Assembly: GCA_045600105.1 (NCBI GenBank)
Contig: JAZRXG010000028.1
Coordinates: forward strand, 30,716 to 94,715
Reading direction: 5' to 3'
DNA from: UBA1206 sp045600105
Lineage (GTDB): Bacteria; Bacillota; Clostridia; Oscillospirales; CAG-382
Length of the DNA stretch: 64,000 bases
Part shown: positions 44,817 to 55,500 of the stretch, piece by piece
Layout: the number at the start of each line of letters is the position of its first letter
Position numbering within the stretch: the first letter of the stretch is position 1
Translations under genes and position numbers: made by a program
Notes under the pieces: model-generated
Told to the model about the DNA's origin: nothing
Database searches by the model: none
What the model saw: only the letters and a program-made list of their open reading frames with translations

Positions 44817-45290
44817 ATGGCAGAATTAACAAACAGCGAAATCAAAAAGAAATTTGAAGAAGCGCTGAACGAGCCGACCGTTTCCCCTGATTTCGTCGAA
44901 ACGATGGTTACGCGTGCAAACGCGATAACCATCGGCAGGGAGGCTGAAAAAAAACTCGCGGGTGAATATGACCCGAAAGATAAATGCAAATACGCTTCTC
45001 AGAGTGTCGTCGGACGCCTGATGATGACGAACAAGCCGCCCCACGGCGCGACCCTTGATGAGATGACGTCTCAGCTCGAAAACGCCGAGGAGTTCCGCGG
45101 CCTCGTCGAACAGACTCCGAACCTCGTTCACGACCTTAAAAACGGGAATTTCATAAAGAAATTCGACCCGAACAAAGAAAACGCGCTTTCCGCCGAGAAC
45201 GGCACGCCCGCTCTCGGAAAAGCAAAGAACGCTCCGGAGGATCCGGAGATCAACGCCCCGTCCATCGGACCGATGGGACCGCGCATCTGA
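44817..45290 (+). CDS. Small protein paired with the sigma factor (unknown; possible anti-sigma)
   Basis: A 157-residue soluble protein beginning two bases after the sigma factor stop; its ribosome site GGAGAG lies over the end of that gene. No membrane helix and no zinc-binding anti-sigma motif are seen. Residues ~75-120 contain ENAEEFRGLV and LKNGNFIKKFD, which faintly recall ENSKAFDKF..LLMKYRSEI near the end of the giant repeat protein. The C-terminal ~35 residues are Pro/Ala/Asn-rich and probably disordered. Position suggests a sigma-factor partner, but the sequence does not show it; a T4SS accessory or substrate role is as likely. Confidence 0.7.
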   Translation: MAELTNSEIKKKFEEALNEPTVSPDFVETMVTRANAITIGREAEKKLAGEYDPKDKCKYASQSVVGRLMMTNKPPHGATLDEMTSQLENAEEFRGLVEQTPNLVHDLKNGNFIKKFDPNKENALSAENGTPALGKAKNAPEDPEINAPSIGPMGPRI

Positions 45291-45345
45291 TTTTTTGCCG
45301 TCCAGGCTGAAAATAAAAACAAAATTCATATTGGAGGAAACAATT

Positions 45346-45720
45346 ATGAAACGTATCAATGCAAAAAAAATCTTCTCCGTGCTCGCAGTAATGCTCATGC
45401 TCGCTGCGATGTTCACTGTCAGCGTATTCGCGGACGGCGACGAACCCACCATTGACGATGCTGCAAACAAAATCAAGGATCTTCTTGATTCCTTCAGAGC
45501 TCCTCTCCTTATCGTCGTAGGCGCAGCAGGAAGCTTGTACTGCATCCTTCTCGGCGTTAAGTATGCAAAAGCCGAAGAACCCCAGGACCGTGAAAAAGCA
45601 AAATCCCACCTCAAGAACGCCATCATCGGCTTCGTTCTCATCTTCGTTCTCATGGTAGCCCTCAGCTATCTCCTCCCCGCTCTTTCCGGCTGGGTCAGCG
45701 ACAACGAAATTTCGAAATAA
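45346..45720 (+). CDS. VirB2/Mbov_0395-like pilin component of T4SS-like system
   Basis: A 124-residue protein with a cleavable signal peptide (cleavage after VFA, residue ~28) and two hydrophobic helices, about 50-70 and 90-112, joined by a charged loop with EEPQDREKAKSHLKNAIIG. This layout and the LGVKYAKAE..R.KAK.HL pattern match the pilin-like conjugal-transfer proteins of Gram-positive and mycoplasma T4SSs. It would sit in the membrane and polymerise or line the export channel. The ribosome site TTGGAGGAAA is strong, fitting a structural subunit made in high amount. It is the first structural gene of the array. Confidence 0.8.
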   Translation: MKRINAKKIFSVLAVMLMLAAMFTVSVFADGDEPTIDDAANKIKDLLDSFRAPLLIVVGAAGSLYCILLGVKYAKAEEPQDREKAKSHLKNAIIGFVLIFVLMVALSYLLPALSGWVSDNEISK

Positions 45721-45738
45721 TTTCACGTCACATTTTTT

Positions 45739-45805
45739 CCGTCAGCCCTTATGATGATGGATGTACCGTCCGTTTGATTGAGGGCTGACGGCTTTAAGCC
45801 GTCAG
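45739..45805 (+). promoter_or_regulatory. Two mutually exclusive leader hairpins
   Basis: CCGTCAGCCCT (45739-45749) can pair with AGGGCTGACGG (45781-45791). The same CTGACGG can instead pair within CTGACGGCTT/AAGCCGTCAG (45785-45805), next to the ribosome site of the following gene. Competing folds of this kind could tune translation after the pilin gene. Confidence 0.5.
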
Positions 45806-45822
45806 AAGAGAGGTAAAAAATA

Positions 45823-47484
45823 ATGAAAAAAAGCTCAATAATACGAATACTTGCCTTGGTTTTGACGGTATTCACGGTATTCACCGTCCTTCCGGGGCTC
45901 TACGCCTCGTCCGAGGATGCGGAAAACAACATTCCGCCGGAAGTATACACATACAACGAATGGGAAAGACTTTACGATGCGCATGACCTTAAAGCGGGAA
46001 CGACGTACAGCATCATCGCGGCTTATTGCCGTTCCGACACGACAGTTCCCGTTGCGCTTGTCTGCGTTGACGGCAACGTTGATTTCGCGCCCCTTGACAC
46101 CTCGATGTTCAATTACTCAACGAGTATCTATACCAATCCCGATGATGAAAGGGTCGTCTCCCTGAATGTCAAGCAGCCGTATCTGAAATTCATTTGCGGC
46201 GAAACCGACTTGAAAAAAGAAGACGCAAGAGAATGGTACATTGGAACTTTGAGTACTTACGCCATTTCAAAGATGTGCTTCGGCGATCTGATCACGTCGG
46301 ACTCGAAGTATTTCCTTAATTTCAAAGCTATGCCCGGTACGTCGAAAGGAACTTCTACGGAGGTAGGATATCGAATAGGAATTCCCGCAGCGTCCGCAAG
46401 AGGATTTTACGACAAAAAGAGTTTTCCGTATTGGTTTATTGATGACGACCAGACTAAACATCCTTCATCTTATTTTTTTAATGAAGAAACCAGTCTGCAG
46501 CTCAGGGATTACGAGTTCGCGCTCGGTGTTCTTTTTTCCAAATACTCGACTTATTGGGTGATCGATATGTTTGCCGCCGATTTAGACCTCAGTAACACTT
46601 ATTACAGTCGATACAAACAGGTAGCGCCATACATTGAAAATTATGATAAGAGCCATTCTTACACTTACGGCGTTCCCGTGCTTTTTGAAAGTAATTCTTA
46701 TGAAGATAGAAACCGCGATTGCTGCGCCGGATCCGCAAGGATCTGGTATTCGGTCGATTCGTTTCTTACGAAATACACCGGCGAAAAATACGTGGTCACT
46801 TCCGATTCCATACTGCATATCGATGATGCCGTCACAATGATCGACGAAGGGACCGAGTTCATCATCGAGCCGGGAGCAGTCGTAACAGTCAGCGGAGATC
46901 TCATCAACAACGGTACCATCACCAACTACGGTACTTTAATACTCGAAGAAAACGCGAGTGTCCTCACCCAGACGGCAAAAGGCGGCATGGGCAGCATAAC
47001 CTGCAAGGGGACCGACGCGAAATATTATAAGACCGTCAACAAAAGCGACGGAAAAGGCGGCAGCAAAAAGGTCAAAGTGACCCTCAGCGGCGAAGGAACG
47101 ATCATCATCAACGACAACGCCAAGCTTTCGCTCAAAAAAGACGCTTTTCTTTCTCTCGAAAATGGCACGACCTGCCTCAATGACGGCTATCTCATCATCG
47201 GCGGCGGTATCACCATGAACTCGGCGTCGTTCATCAATCACGGCTCTGTCGGCATAGGCTATTATGAAACAAATACGAGCAATTTCGAAAAGCGCGACAT
47301 CCCGGTCGTTATAAATCAATGGGGCGACGTTACGGGCGCTGCCCAAGGCTACGCCGCGAATTTCAACGCCAAGAGCAATTTCAGCAACGCGGAAAATTAC
47401 GTCGAAAAGGGAAAAGGCTGGTACGACAATTCTCAGAAGGTCGGAGATTCCAAGACCGTATTTGTCATCGACGCAGATCAATGA
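45823..47484 (+). CDS. Secreted surface protein with beta-helix-like repeats
   Basis: A 553-residue protein with a signal peptide (cleavage near residue 29-30) and no membrane anchor. The first ~330 residues are mixed and rich in aromatic residues, ending in a CC pair. Residues ~335-500 have short repeated strands with Asn/Gly turns (INNGTITNYGTLILEENA, GTIIINDNAKLSL, SFINHGSVGIG), the pattern of right-handed beta-helices. It lies between the pilin and VirD4 genes and may be an adhesin or a tip component exported with the apparatus. Bases ~46320-46650 use more A/T-ending codons than the rest. No known family is recognised. Confidence 0.75.
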   Translation: MKKSSIIRILALVLTVFTVFTVLPGLYASSEDAENNIPPEVYTYNEWERLYDAHDLKAGTTYSIIAAYCRSDTTVPVALVCVDGNVDFAPLDTSMFNYSTSIYTNPDDERVVSLNVKQPYLKFICGETDLKKEDAREWYIGTLSTYAISKMCFGDLITSDSKYFLNFKAMPGTSKGTSTEVGYRIGIPAASARGFYDKKSFPYWFIDDDQTKHPSSYFFNEETSLQLRDYEFALGVLFSKYSTYWVIDMFAADLDLSNTYYSRYKQVAPYIENYDKSHSYTYGVPVLFESNSYEDRNRDCCAGSARIWYSVDSFLTKYTGEKYVVTSDSILHIDDAVTMIDEGTEFIIEPGAVVTVSGDLINNGTITNYGTLILEENASVLTQTAKGGMGSITCKGTDAKYYKTVNKSDGKGGSKKVKVTLSGEGTIIINDNAKLSLKKDAFLSLENGTTCLNDGYLIIGGGITMNSASFINHGSVGIGYYETNTSNFEKRDIPVVINQWGDVTGAAQGYAANFNAKSNFSNAENYVEKGKGWYDNSQKVGDSKTVFVIDADQ

Positions 47485-47569
47485 ACGATATTATCCGTCT
47501 TGAACATAAAGCGTGAAACGCATATAAACCGATAACGCGGATTCGCCGCGTAAGAAGGGGGACATAAGT

Positions 47570-49582
47570 ATGTTCGGCAAAATAGCGGACAAAATAAAAG
47601 AACTGTCAAAGGCAAAGCTGCTGACATATATATTTCTTGCGATAGTGAGTGCCGGCATACTCGGATTCCTTGTGACTACCGTTTTCGGGCAGATCGGCAG
47701 CATCATCGACGGCAAAAAGATGACATTTGACTTCGGACTGTTTCTCACTCTGAAGATGTGGATCACCGGATTTGCCGTTGTTGTGCTCGGCGCTGTCGTC
47801 ATCTGGATAAGCGGAGGAATGAACGTCAATGTCGGCAAGGGCGTTTTCAGCCGCGGTGACAAGGGCGGCGACGTCAGCGAAAGCGTGCTCGAAAACAGCC
47901 GCTTCATGACCGACAGCGAACGCGACAAAAACTTCCCGCCTTCTCTTTACGACGATATGGCAAAGGTCAAAAAAGACGGCGTTCCCGTCAGAGCGATCAT
48001 AGATAAAAGAGGCAAGCTGCAGGTCAACTTCATGTCGGGCGCACATTCGCTCGTCATAGGCTCCACCGGTTCCGGTAAAACCACGACCTTCATCAACCCG
48101 ATGATACAGCTCATAGCCGCGACGAACTGCGGTTCGAGCATGATCATGACCGACCCGAAGGGCGAGCTTTTTGACCTTCATTCCAATTTCCTCCACGAAC
48201 GCGGATACGACGTGCTCGTGCTCGACCTGCGTGACACCTATTCGTCTTCGCGCTGGAATCCTCTCGATTCGATATGGGATATGTATCAGGAATACCGTGC
48301 CGCGGGCAACGGCATAATCGCGCACCGCGATTCGATGGATAACTATCCCGACCTCAAGAAGGTCGACGGCTTGTGCAGCGACGGCGAGCTCTGGTGCGAA
48401 TGGAACGGCAACGCTTACGCCGACCTCCACCACTGCCAGGACGACGTTTCGGTCGCGAAGCAGAAGATATACGACGAAATGTTCGAGGACCTTAACGACC
48501 TCGTTTCGGGTATCTGCCCGATCACCAACGAAAAAGACCCTCTTTGGGAAAAAGGTGCGCGTTCCATCGTGCTCGCCACCTGCCTTGCAATGCTCGAAGA
48601 CAGCGACGACTCGCGTCTCGGCATGACAAAGGATAAATTCAATTTCTTCAACCTCAACAAAATACTTACAAACAGTGAAAACAACTATAAAGCGCTCAAG
48701 ACGTATTTCGTCGGCAGAAGCCCGCTTTCGCAGGCGGTAACGCTTTCGCGTCAGGTCCTCGCGGCTGCCGATCAGACTCTTTCGAGCTATATGTCGATAA
48801 CCTTCGACAAAATGACCCTGTTCAACGACCGCGGTATCTGCGGACTTACCTCCGCCACCGATAACCACGCGGCACAGTTCGCCGACCGTCCCACCGCGCT
48901 CTTCCTCAAGATCCCCGATGAAAAGGATACGCGTCACGGACTCGCGTCTCTGTTCGTACTCAGTATGTATAAAGCGCTCATCAAGGTCGCGAGCGGAAGA
49001 GAAGACCTGTCGCTTCCGAGAAACGTCTACTTCATCATGGATGAGTTCGGCAACATGCCGAAGATAGAAAAATTCGACAAGATGATCACCGTCGGCCGAA
49101 GCCGTAAGATATGGTTCAACATGGTCGTACAGAGCTACGCTCAGCTCAACAACATTTACGGCGAGGGCGTCGCGGACGTCGTCAAGTCCAACTGCGCCAT
49201 GAAGATGTTCATAGGCTCGAACGATATAGGCACCTGCAAGGAATTCTCCGAGCTCTGCGGCAACAAGACCGTAAAGACGACGAGCACCTCGTCGAGCGCC
49301 GGCGCAAAAGAAGGCGATATGAGCATTTCCAACCAGCTCCAGACCCGTCCGCTCATTTACCCGTCCGAGCTGCAGAAGCTCAACAACAAGGAATCCACCG
49401 GCAACGCCATCATCGTTACGTTCGGTAACTATCCGCTGAAAACAAAATATACCCCGTCGTACAAATGCAGCTATTACAAGTTCGGCAAAATGGATATGGC
49501 GGAGTTCCGTTCGCACGTGTTCCGCGCTGACGATGTGTTCTATGACATCAACCAGCGAAACAGCATCGTCGTCGGCGAATGA
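47570..49582 (+). CDS. VirD4/TraG-like type IV coupling ATPase
   Basis: A 670-residue membrane ATPase. Two N-terminal helices (about 16-38 and 60-82) anchor a VirD4-type motor with Walker A GSTGSGKTTT (~164-173), the family motif DPKGELFD, and Walker B YFIMDEFGN (~487). The downstream GRSRKIWFNMVVQS is the typical sensor region. In T4SSs this ring feeds substrates, DNA or proteins, into the channel. The ribosome site GAAGGGGG is strong. No relaxase or DNA-processing gene is nearby, so the cargo here may be protein. The C-terminal ~80 residues are variable. Confidence 0.92.
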   Translation: MFGKIADKIKELSKAKLLTYIFLAIVSAGILGFLVTTVFGQIGSIIDGKKMTFDFGLFLTLKMWITGFAVVVLGAVVIWISGGMNVNVGKGVFSRGDKGGDVSESVLENSRFMTDSERDKNFPPSLYDDMAKVKKDGVPVRAIIDKRGKLQVNFMSGAHSLVIGSTGSGKTTTFINPMIQLIAATNCGSSMIMTDPKGELFDLHSNFLHERGYDVLVLDLRDTYSSSRWNPLDSIWDMYQEYRAAGNGIIAHRDSMDNYPDLKKVDGLCSDGELWCEWNGNAYADLHHCQDDVSVAKQKIYDEMFEDLNDLVSGICPITNEKDPLWEKGARSIVLATCLAMLEDSDDSRLGMTKDKFNFFNLNKILTNSENNYKALKTYFVGRSPLSQAVTLSRQVLAAADQTLSSYMSITFDKMTLFNDRGICGLTSATDNHAAQFADRPTALFLKIPDEKDTRHGLASLFVLSMYKALIKVASGREDLSLPRNVYFIMDEFGNMPKIEKFDKMITVGRSRKIWFNMVVQSYAQLNNIYGEGVADVVKSNCAMKMFIGSNDIGTCKEFSELCGNKTVKTTSTSSSAGAKEGDMSISNQLQTRPLIYPSELQKLNNKESTGNAIIVTFGNYPLKTKYTPSYKCSYYKFGKMDMAEFRSHVFRADDVFYDINQRNSIVVGE

Positions 49583-49602
49583 CACGGCTGAAAGGTGAAA
49601 AA

Positions 49603-50523
49603 ATGAAAAAAAGAGTATTTATTTCATTGATCCTGCTTGCGGTAATGATGCTTTCCGCGCTTTCGGCTTACGCGGTCGATATCGAATACGTTGAGGATGT
49701 CGATCCGGAAACCGGTGAACCGAAAGAAGAAAACAACAATACCACGCAGACAGACATAGGCAGCGGAACGATATACGACGTCACGATCGGCAAATACATT
49801 TACAAGGTAGGCGATATAGAGATCGCCATCAGCTACCCGAACGGTTCGACGGTAACGTCCGAGGTGCAGTTCACCGTAAGCGGAAACGCCTACGTCCTTT
49901 ACCGTGACGGCAAGGAGATCAGCAGACCCGGAAACGGCGCCGTCTCCGAACAGGGCGGATACACCATCGTCGTCAATGACGATATAGAAAACGCCATCCG
50001 CTTTACCATAGTGGGAAAAGAGACCGGCAAGCTTTATGATTATACGGTCCCGGAGAACTTCGAGATAACTTCGGCGACCCGCAACGGAGAAAACGTCAAA
50101 CAAGGCAGCACCTCCGTCGATCTGACCGAGGAAGGCGAATATGCGATAGGTTATCAATGCACCAAAACCGGTGTCGGCTACACGATCAACCTTGTTGTCG
50201 ACCACACGCCCCCGGTGCTTGCCCTCAAGGAGGTCGTTGACGGTCACGCGAAAGGCCCCGTTGATATTTCGGACCTTGAACGCGGCGCGAGCCTGACCGT
50301 TTATGTTGACGGCAATCTCATAAAAGAAAAAAAGCTGCTTACACAGAGCGGTTTTTACAATATTACTGTCGAAGACAAAGCCGGAAATCAGAGCACATAC
50401 GCTTTCCGGATAGATATTTATTTCAATTTTGACGCGGTGGCGTTCATAGTCATCGTGCTTGTACTTATTATTGCGCTTGTCACTTATCTGGTTATTTCAA
50501 GGAAAAAACTGCGTATAAGATAA
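49603..50523 (+). CDS. Secreted Ig-like protein with C-terminal membrane anchor
   Basis: A 306-residue protein. A signal peptide (cleavage near YA-VD, residue ~24) is followed by an acidic stretch, beta-sandwich-like domains (YTIVVNDDIENAI and DHTPPVLAL, the latter typical of Ig-like repeats) and a C-terminal helix (~276-300) with a positive tail (RKKLRIR). It should be a cell-surface protein held in the membrane from the outside. The start at 49603 is preferred to 49579 because GAAAGGTG precedes it and the signal peptide then begins with MKKR. It lies between the coupling ATPase and the VirB6-like gene, so it is a likely accessory part of the same machine. Confidence 0.78.
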   Translation: MKKRVFISLILLAVMMLSALSAYAVDIEYVEDVDPETGEPKEENNNTTQTDIGSGTIYDVTIGKYIYKVGDIEIAISYPNGSTVTSEVQFTVSGNAYVLYRDGKEISRPGNGAVSEQGGYTIVVNDDIENAIRFTIVGKETGKLYDYTVPENFEITSATRNGENVKQGSTSVDLTEEGEYAIGYQCTKTGVGYTINLVVDHTPPVLALKEVVDGHAKGPVDISDLERGASLTVYVDGNLIKEKKLLTQSGFYNITVEDKAGNQSTYAFRIDIYFNFDAVAFIVIVLVLIIALVTYLVISRKKLRIR

Positions 50524-50565
50524 AGCGAGTGCGGAAATTTTCAAAAAGACGGAGGCGAGAATCAG

Positions 50566-52485
50566 ATGGGAATAATCGACGGATTGTTTGACTTTGCAGA
50601 AGATGTAGTGTATTTTCTGTTTGACGGTCTGAACACTCTCTTTGGCGATTTCCTGGGCATGGTATGTTACGAGGTCATTTCGATACTGTGCTACCTTCTC
50701 AAGATATTGTATGACTTTTTCTCGGTTTTTGCCGGCATGAAGACCGTCACGTACAACGGAAGCCAGCAGTATCTTATACATATCTTTTTCGGTAATACGC
50801 TGATCAACGACGTATACTGGGCAATGGCACTCGTCGGCGTGGTGATCGTGTTTGCCATGCTGATAATCGCGGTGATCCGAAAAGCGTCGGACATCAACGG
50901 AAAACAGCAGGCGTCTTACGGATCGATGCTCGTAAGCGCCGGAAAAAACATACTCACCATTTTCCTTATGAGCACCATAATGAGCGCTTCGATAAGCATA
51001 ACCAACGTGCTCATCCAGCAGGTCAGCTACATATTCGACCACGCGGGAACTTACAGCTATACTAAATCTCATACGTTCACGAACGAGGAGCTTGCCGCAA
51101 TGGCGCGTATCTACAATACGATCGGCAACTATTCGCTGAACGATTCATACAACAGCCGTTACAATCTTAACAGCTGCTACAACGAGATCAGAGGCGATCT
51201 CAAGTATCTCGACGACTGCGGCATTTTTGAATTCAACTACGATGACGGCAGCGAAGAGACCTGGCAGTCGGGTCTTCAGAAGCTCATGCTTGCTTCGAAC
51301 CCCAATTTTGACGTCAAGATAGACGCTTTTACGACTACTTCCGCGCAAGTGCTCGAGCTGATGGAAACGGTGAAGAAGAACACGTCCTTCAAACCGATCG
51401 AAAAGATCAGCATCCACTACGGATCTAACTACGGCGGCGGATCGGGCGATGAAGTCTCGCTTGACCGTGTCATCTTCCTTATAGGTACGCTCGACGCGGC
51501 GAACTCGTCGACCTACAACAAGAACCCCTCGCTGACGGACGCGCTTCGCGGACCGTTCTATTACGGCGAAAAGAGCATTTACGACAGAGACCAGGTGCGT
51601 GAAGCGTTTGATATAAGCTTCGACGGCATTTCGTATCTCATGATCGCGATCATGGTCTGGCTCACGATGAAGAATCTCACGGTCTGCATCTTCAACTGCA
51701 TCGCGAGAATTTTCAACCTGCTCGGCCTTTACATCATAGCGCCGCCGATAATCGCGACGTCGCCTCTTGACAACGGTGAAAAATTCAAACAGTGGATCAC
51801 CTCCACCGTTGTTCAGATGTTCGGTATATTCGGCAGCATAATCCCCATGCGTCTCGTTATACTGTTCATCCCGATAGTGCTTGACAGCGGACTCGTATTC
51901 TTTGAAAAATTCACCATCAACATCCTTGCGAAAGCCGTGCTTATCGTCGGCGCGGTCGAAGCCGCCAACAAATTCAGCGGCATCCTCACCGGTATACTTG
52001 CCAACAGCGCGGGCTACGCTTCCGTAATGGCAGGCGATATGAGAAGCACCGCAAGCAAAGCCTTCAGCACGGTCGCCGGAGGAGCCGGAAAGGTTCTCGG
52101 CGGAGCCGCGAAAGCCGCTGCCACTGTTTCGGGCGCTTCCACCGTGGCAGACAAAGTCGGCGCGAAGGCGTCTGCTTTCGCCAATCACCTGAAGAACCAC
52201 GGCGGTTTATTCGGCACATGGGGCGGTCTTACTGCTTTGAAGGCCGGCTGGAACGCGCAGACCGAAGGCAGCAAGAAGGAACGCCAGGAAAAAGTTGCCG
52301 ATGCAAGGCTTAAGAAAGATGAAGAAGAGCTCGGGCTCAGACCGAAGAAAGACGGCGGCGGAGGAGGCGGCAATGCCCAAAACGCCACCAACAACAATAC
52401 CCCCGGTCAGCAGCAGCTTCAGAATCATAACGGAACGAGCAATTCCAAAAACAAAAATCTCCCCTCTATGATAAAGAAAAAATGA
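50566..52485 (+). CDS. VirB6/TrbL-like polytopic T4SS membrane protein
   Basis: A 639-residue membrane protein. Hydrophobic helices lie at about 20-50, 82-106 and 124-150; then comes a ~190-residue extracellular loop with many Tyr/Asn/Ser, then a cluster of helices around 345-480. The C-terminal ~130 residues are cytosolic and low complexity (Lys-rich, a run of glycines, Asn/Gln-rich). This layout matches the inner-membrane channel protein of Gram-positive T4SSs. The ribosome site is GGAGGCGAG. The stop codon is inside an 8-bp hairpin (52483-52500). The family call rests on topology and on position between VirD4 and VirB4. Confidence 0.78.
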   Translation: MGIIDGLFDFAEDVVYFLFDGLNTLFGDFLGMVCYEVISILCYLLKILYDFFSVFAGMKTVTYNGSQQYLIHIFFGNTLINDVYWAMALVGVVIVFAMLIIAVIRKASDINGKQQASYGSMLVSAGKNILTIFLMSTIMSASISITNVLIQQVSYIFDHAGTYSYTKSHTFTNEELAAMARIYNTIGNYSLNDSYNSRYNLNSCYNEIRGDLKYLDDCGIFEFNYDDGSEETWQSGLQKLMLASNPNFDVKIDAFTTTSAQVLELMETVKKNTSFKPIEKISIHYGSNYGGGSGDEVSLDRVIFLIGTLDAANSSTYNKNPSLTDALRGPFYYGEKSIYDRDQVREAFDISFDGISYLMIAIMVWLTMKNLTVCIFNCIARIFNLLGLYIIAPPIIATSPLDNGEKFKQWITSTVVQMFGIFGSIIPMRLVILFIPIVLDSGLVFFEKFTINILAKAVLIVGAVEAANKFSGILTGILANSAGYASVMAGDMRSTASKAFSTVAGGAGKVLGGAAKAAATVSGASTVADKVGAKASAFANHLKNHGGLFGTWGGLTALKAGWNAQTEGSKKERQEKVADARLKKDEEELGLRPKKDGGGGGGNAQNATNNNTPGQQQLQNHNGTSNSKNKNLPSMIKKK

Positions 52486-52549
52486 CGTGAGATCACGTCA
52501 TACCCAGATTGCATTAATTACGCACGAAAAATGAAAGGCGGTGGCTCAA

Positions 52550-55500
52550 GTGAGGCTTATACCGGGAAAAACAAAGGTTCAGATCGAACTTTTCAAAGGC
52601 GTTACCCTCACCGACATCATTATAGGACTGGTCTCTGCGATCCTTCTTGTGTTCGTACTGACCTCCACGATACCGGGAAAAGTTTATATCATTTTCGGTC
52701 TGATACTCCTGACCGCAGGCCTTTTGGTGCGTCTTGACTCCGAACCGAACTACATATTCCTCATGCACATATTCCGTCATTTCGCGTTCAAGCGCAAATT
52801 TGCGCGTGCGTCGAAGGATTCCGACTTCGTGAAACGTCCCGACGCCGCGGACGGCGAAAAAGACGCCGCGGAGGAGCTTCCTCCCGAGGAGACCGCTGCC
52901 GAACGCAAGGCGAGACTGAAAGCCGAACGTGAGGAACGCAAGGCGGACGACAAGATACTCAAGAGCAAGACCGCGACCAAGGAAGAAAAGGACGCGATCT
53001 GGCTCAAACGCGCAAACCAGAGCGCGGCACGCAAACAGTCCAAAAACTCGTCGAAAAAAATAAAATCAAATCCTATGAAAGAAATCATCCCGTTCACGGG
53101 TATTAAAGATGACCTCATAGAATACGGCGGCGAGTATTACGGCGCGGCGATCGAGATCGCTCCCGTCGAATTCAGATTCTTCTCTCTGACGAGACGCACC
53201 AATTCCATCGACGGCGCGGTCGGCAGAGTCCTTCGTTCCATTTCCATCAACCATTGCGCGAACATCGTCAAGCTCGAAAGACCCGTGCTTTACGATGAAT
53301 ACATCGAGAACGAGAGCCGCAAGGTCGAGGAGATCAGGACCTCCTATGAAAGCGGCGTGCTTTCGGAAGAGGAATTCAAGGCGAGAGTCGAGGTCCTGTG
53401 CGACCGTATAAACGATCTCGAGGACATCTGCTACAACAACAAAGTAGTACAGCCCTATTACTATATCGTTCTGTACGACAGCGACAAAAACCAGCTTGCA
53501 AACGTCGTGAACAGCGCGCTCGATACGCTCAGAAACGGCGAAATGAAGGTGAAGCGCCTGAACAGCAAGGAGCTTGCCGTATTCCTCAAATACAGCAACG
53601 GACTTGATTTTGACGAGCGCGACGTCGAGTACGTCGATCCCGAAAAATACGCCGAATGGGCAATGCCCGACAGCGTTGCGATCAAGTACCGCAGCGTCAT
53701 CACGAACGGCATCCTCGCTCATAACTTCAGAATAACGGCTTACCCGTCCGAAGTCGACGACGCGTGGCTCGCAAGCGTGATGTCCATCCCCGCCACCAAG
53801 GTCGTTGTCAAATGCAAGCCCATGGACCGCGAAAAAGCCGTCCGAGGCATCGACCGTTCGCTGCAGGAACTGCGTTCCATGTTCATGTCGACCGGCATCG
53901 ATTCGAGAAGGATCGAACTGCAGGAGCATATCGATACCCTCAGCAGCCTGCTTGCAATGCTCAAGGGCGATAACGAATCGCTGCTTGAAGTAAACGTATA
54001 CGTAACTGCTTACGACGTCCCGGGAACCGCCGCTAACCTCGGCAAAAACGTCGAGGAGCTCGGCACCTCGCTTCCCGTTATTACAAATATGAAGCGTACC
54101 GTCCGCCGCATCTATTCCGAGTCGGGGCTCAGACTCAACGGAATGGATTTCGACCAGGTCAACGCTTACATCGGCTCACAGATAAGCGCATGGGATCCTC
54201 TCTATAAAAAGGGAAGAGGTATGCCGACCAACTCGGTCGCCGGCTGCTATCCGTGGGTATTTGCTCATATTTCCGATAAGAACGGCATCAAGCTCGGCTC
54301 GTCCGAGGGCGTGCCCGTGTTCATCGATTTCTTCCGCCGTGACAGCGAAAGAGTCAACTCAAATATGGTCATCGTCGGTAAATCCGGTTCCGGTAAATCT
54401 TACGCGACGAAGAGCCTGCTCGTCAACCTTGCCGCCGACGACGCCAAGATATTCATTCTCGACCCCGAAAACGAATATACCGAGCTTGCCGCGAACCTTC
54501 ACGGCAAATTCATCAACGTCGGCAACGCGCAGCACGGACGACTCAACCCGTTCCACATCATCACGGCGCTCGACGACGACGAGTCCGACGGTTCTACCGT
54601 TTCGGGTTCCTATTCGACCCACCTTCAGTTCCTCGAGGAATTTTTCCATCAGATACTTCCGGACTGCGACAAGGACGCAATGGAATATCTCAACTCCATA
54701 ATCGACCGTATGTATACCAATATGGGCATAACCAACGAGACCGACCTTTCAAAGCTCGGACCCGAGGATTATCCCACGTTCGACGACCTGTACGACGCCA
54801 TCCTTTCGGAATTCCAGTCCACGGATAACGAGTACATCCGCACGATGCTCAGAACGCTGATGAACTACGTCGCGAAGTTCTCGAGCGGCGGACGAAACGC
54901 GAATATCTGGAACGGTCCGAGTACGGTCACCACCGACGAAAACTTCACCGTTTTCAACTTCCAGAGCCTGCTTGCCAACCGCAACGGCACCATCGCAAAC
55001 GCGCAGATGCTCCTCGTTCTCAAATATATCGACAACGAGATCATCAAGAACCGCGATTACAATACCCGTCATAACCTCAGCCGCAAGGTGGTCGTGGTCA
55101 TCGACGAGGCGCACGTGTTCATCGACACCAAATTCCCGGTGGCACTCGACTTTATGTTCCAGCTCGCCAAGCGTATCAGCAAATACAACGGTATGCAGAT
55201 AGTCATCACGCAGAACATAAAGGACTTCGTAGGCAGCGAAGAGATAGCGAGAAAATCCACCGCCATCATCAACGCCTGCCAGTACAGCTTCATCTTCTCG
55301 CTGTCCCCCAACGATATGGGCGACCTCTGCAAGCTTTATGAAAAAGCGGGCGGGATCAACGAAAGCGAACAGGAACAGATCATATCCGCACCCAGAGGCC
55401 AGGCGTTCACCGTAATGTCTCCGCAGAGCCGCTCCACGTTCAAGGTCGAGGTACCCGAGGATGTCGTCGCGATGTTCAAGGATCCCAACTTCGAAACACG

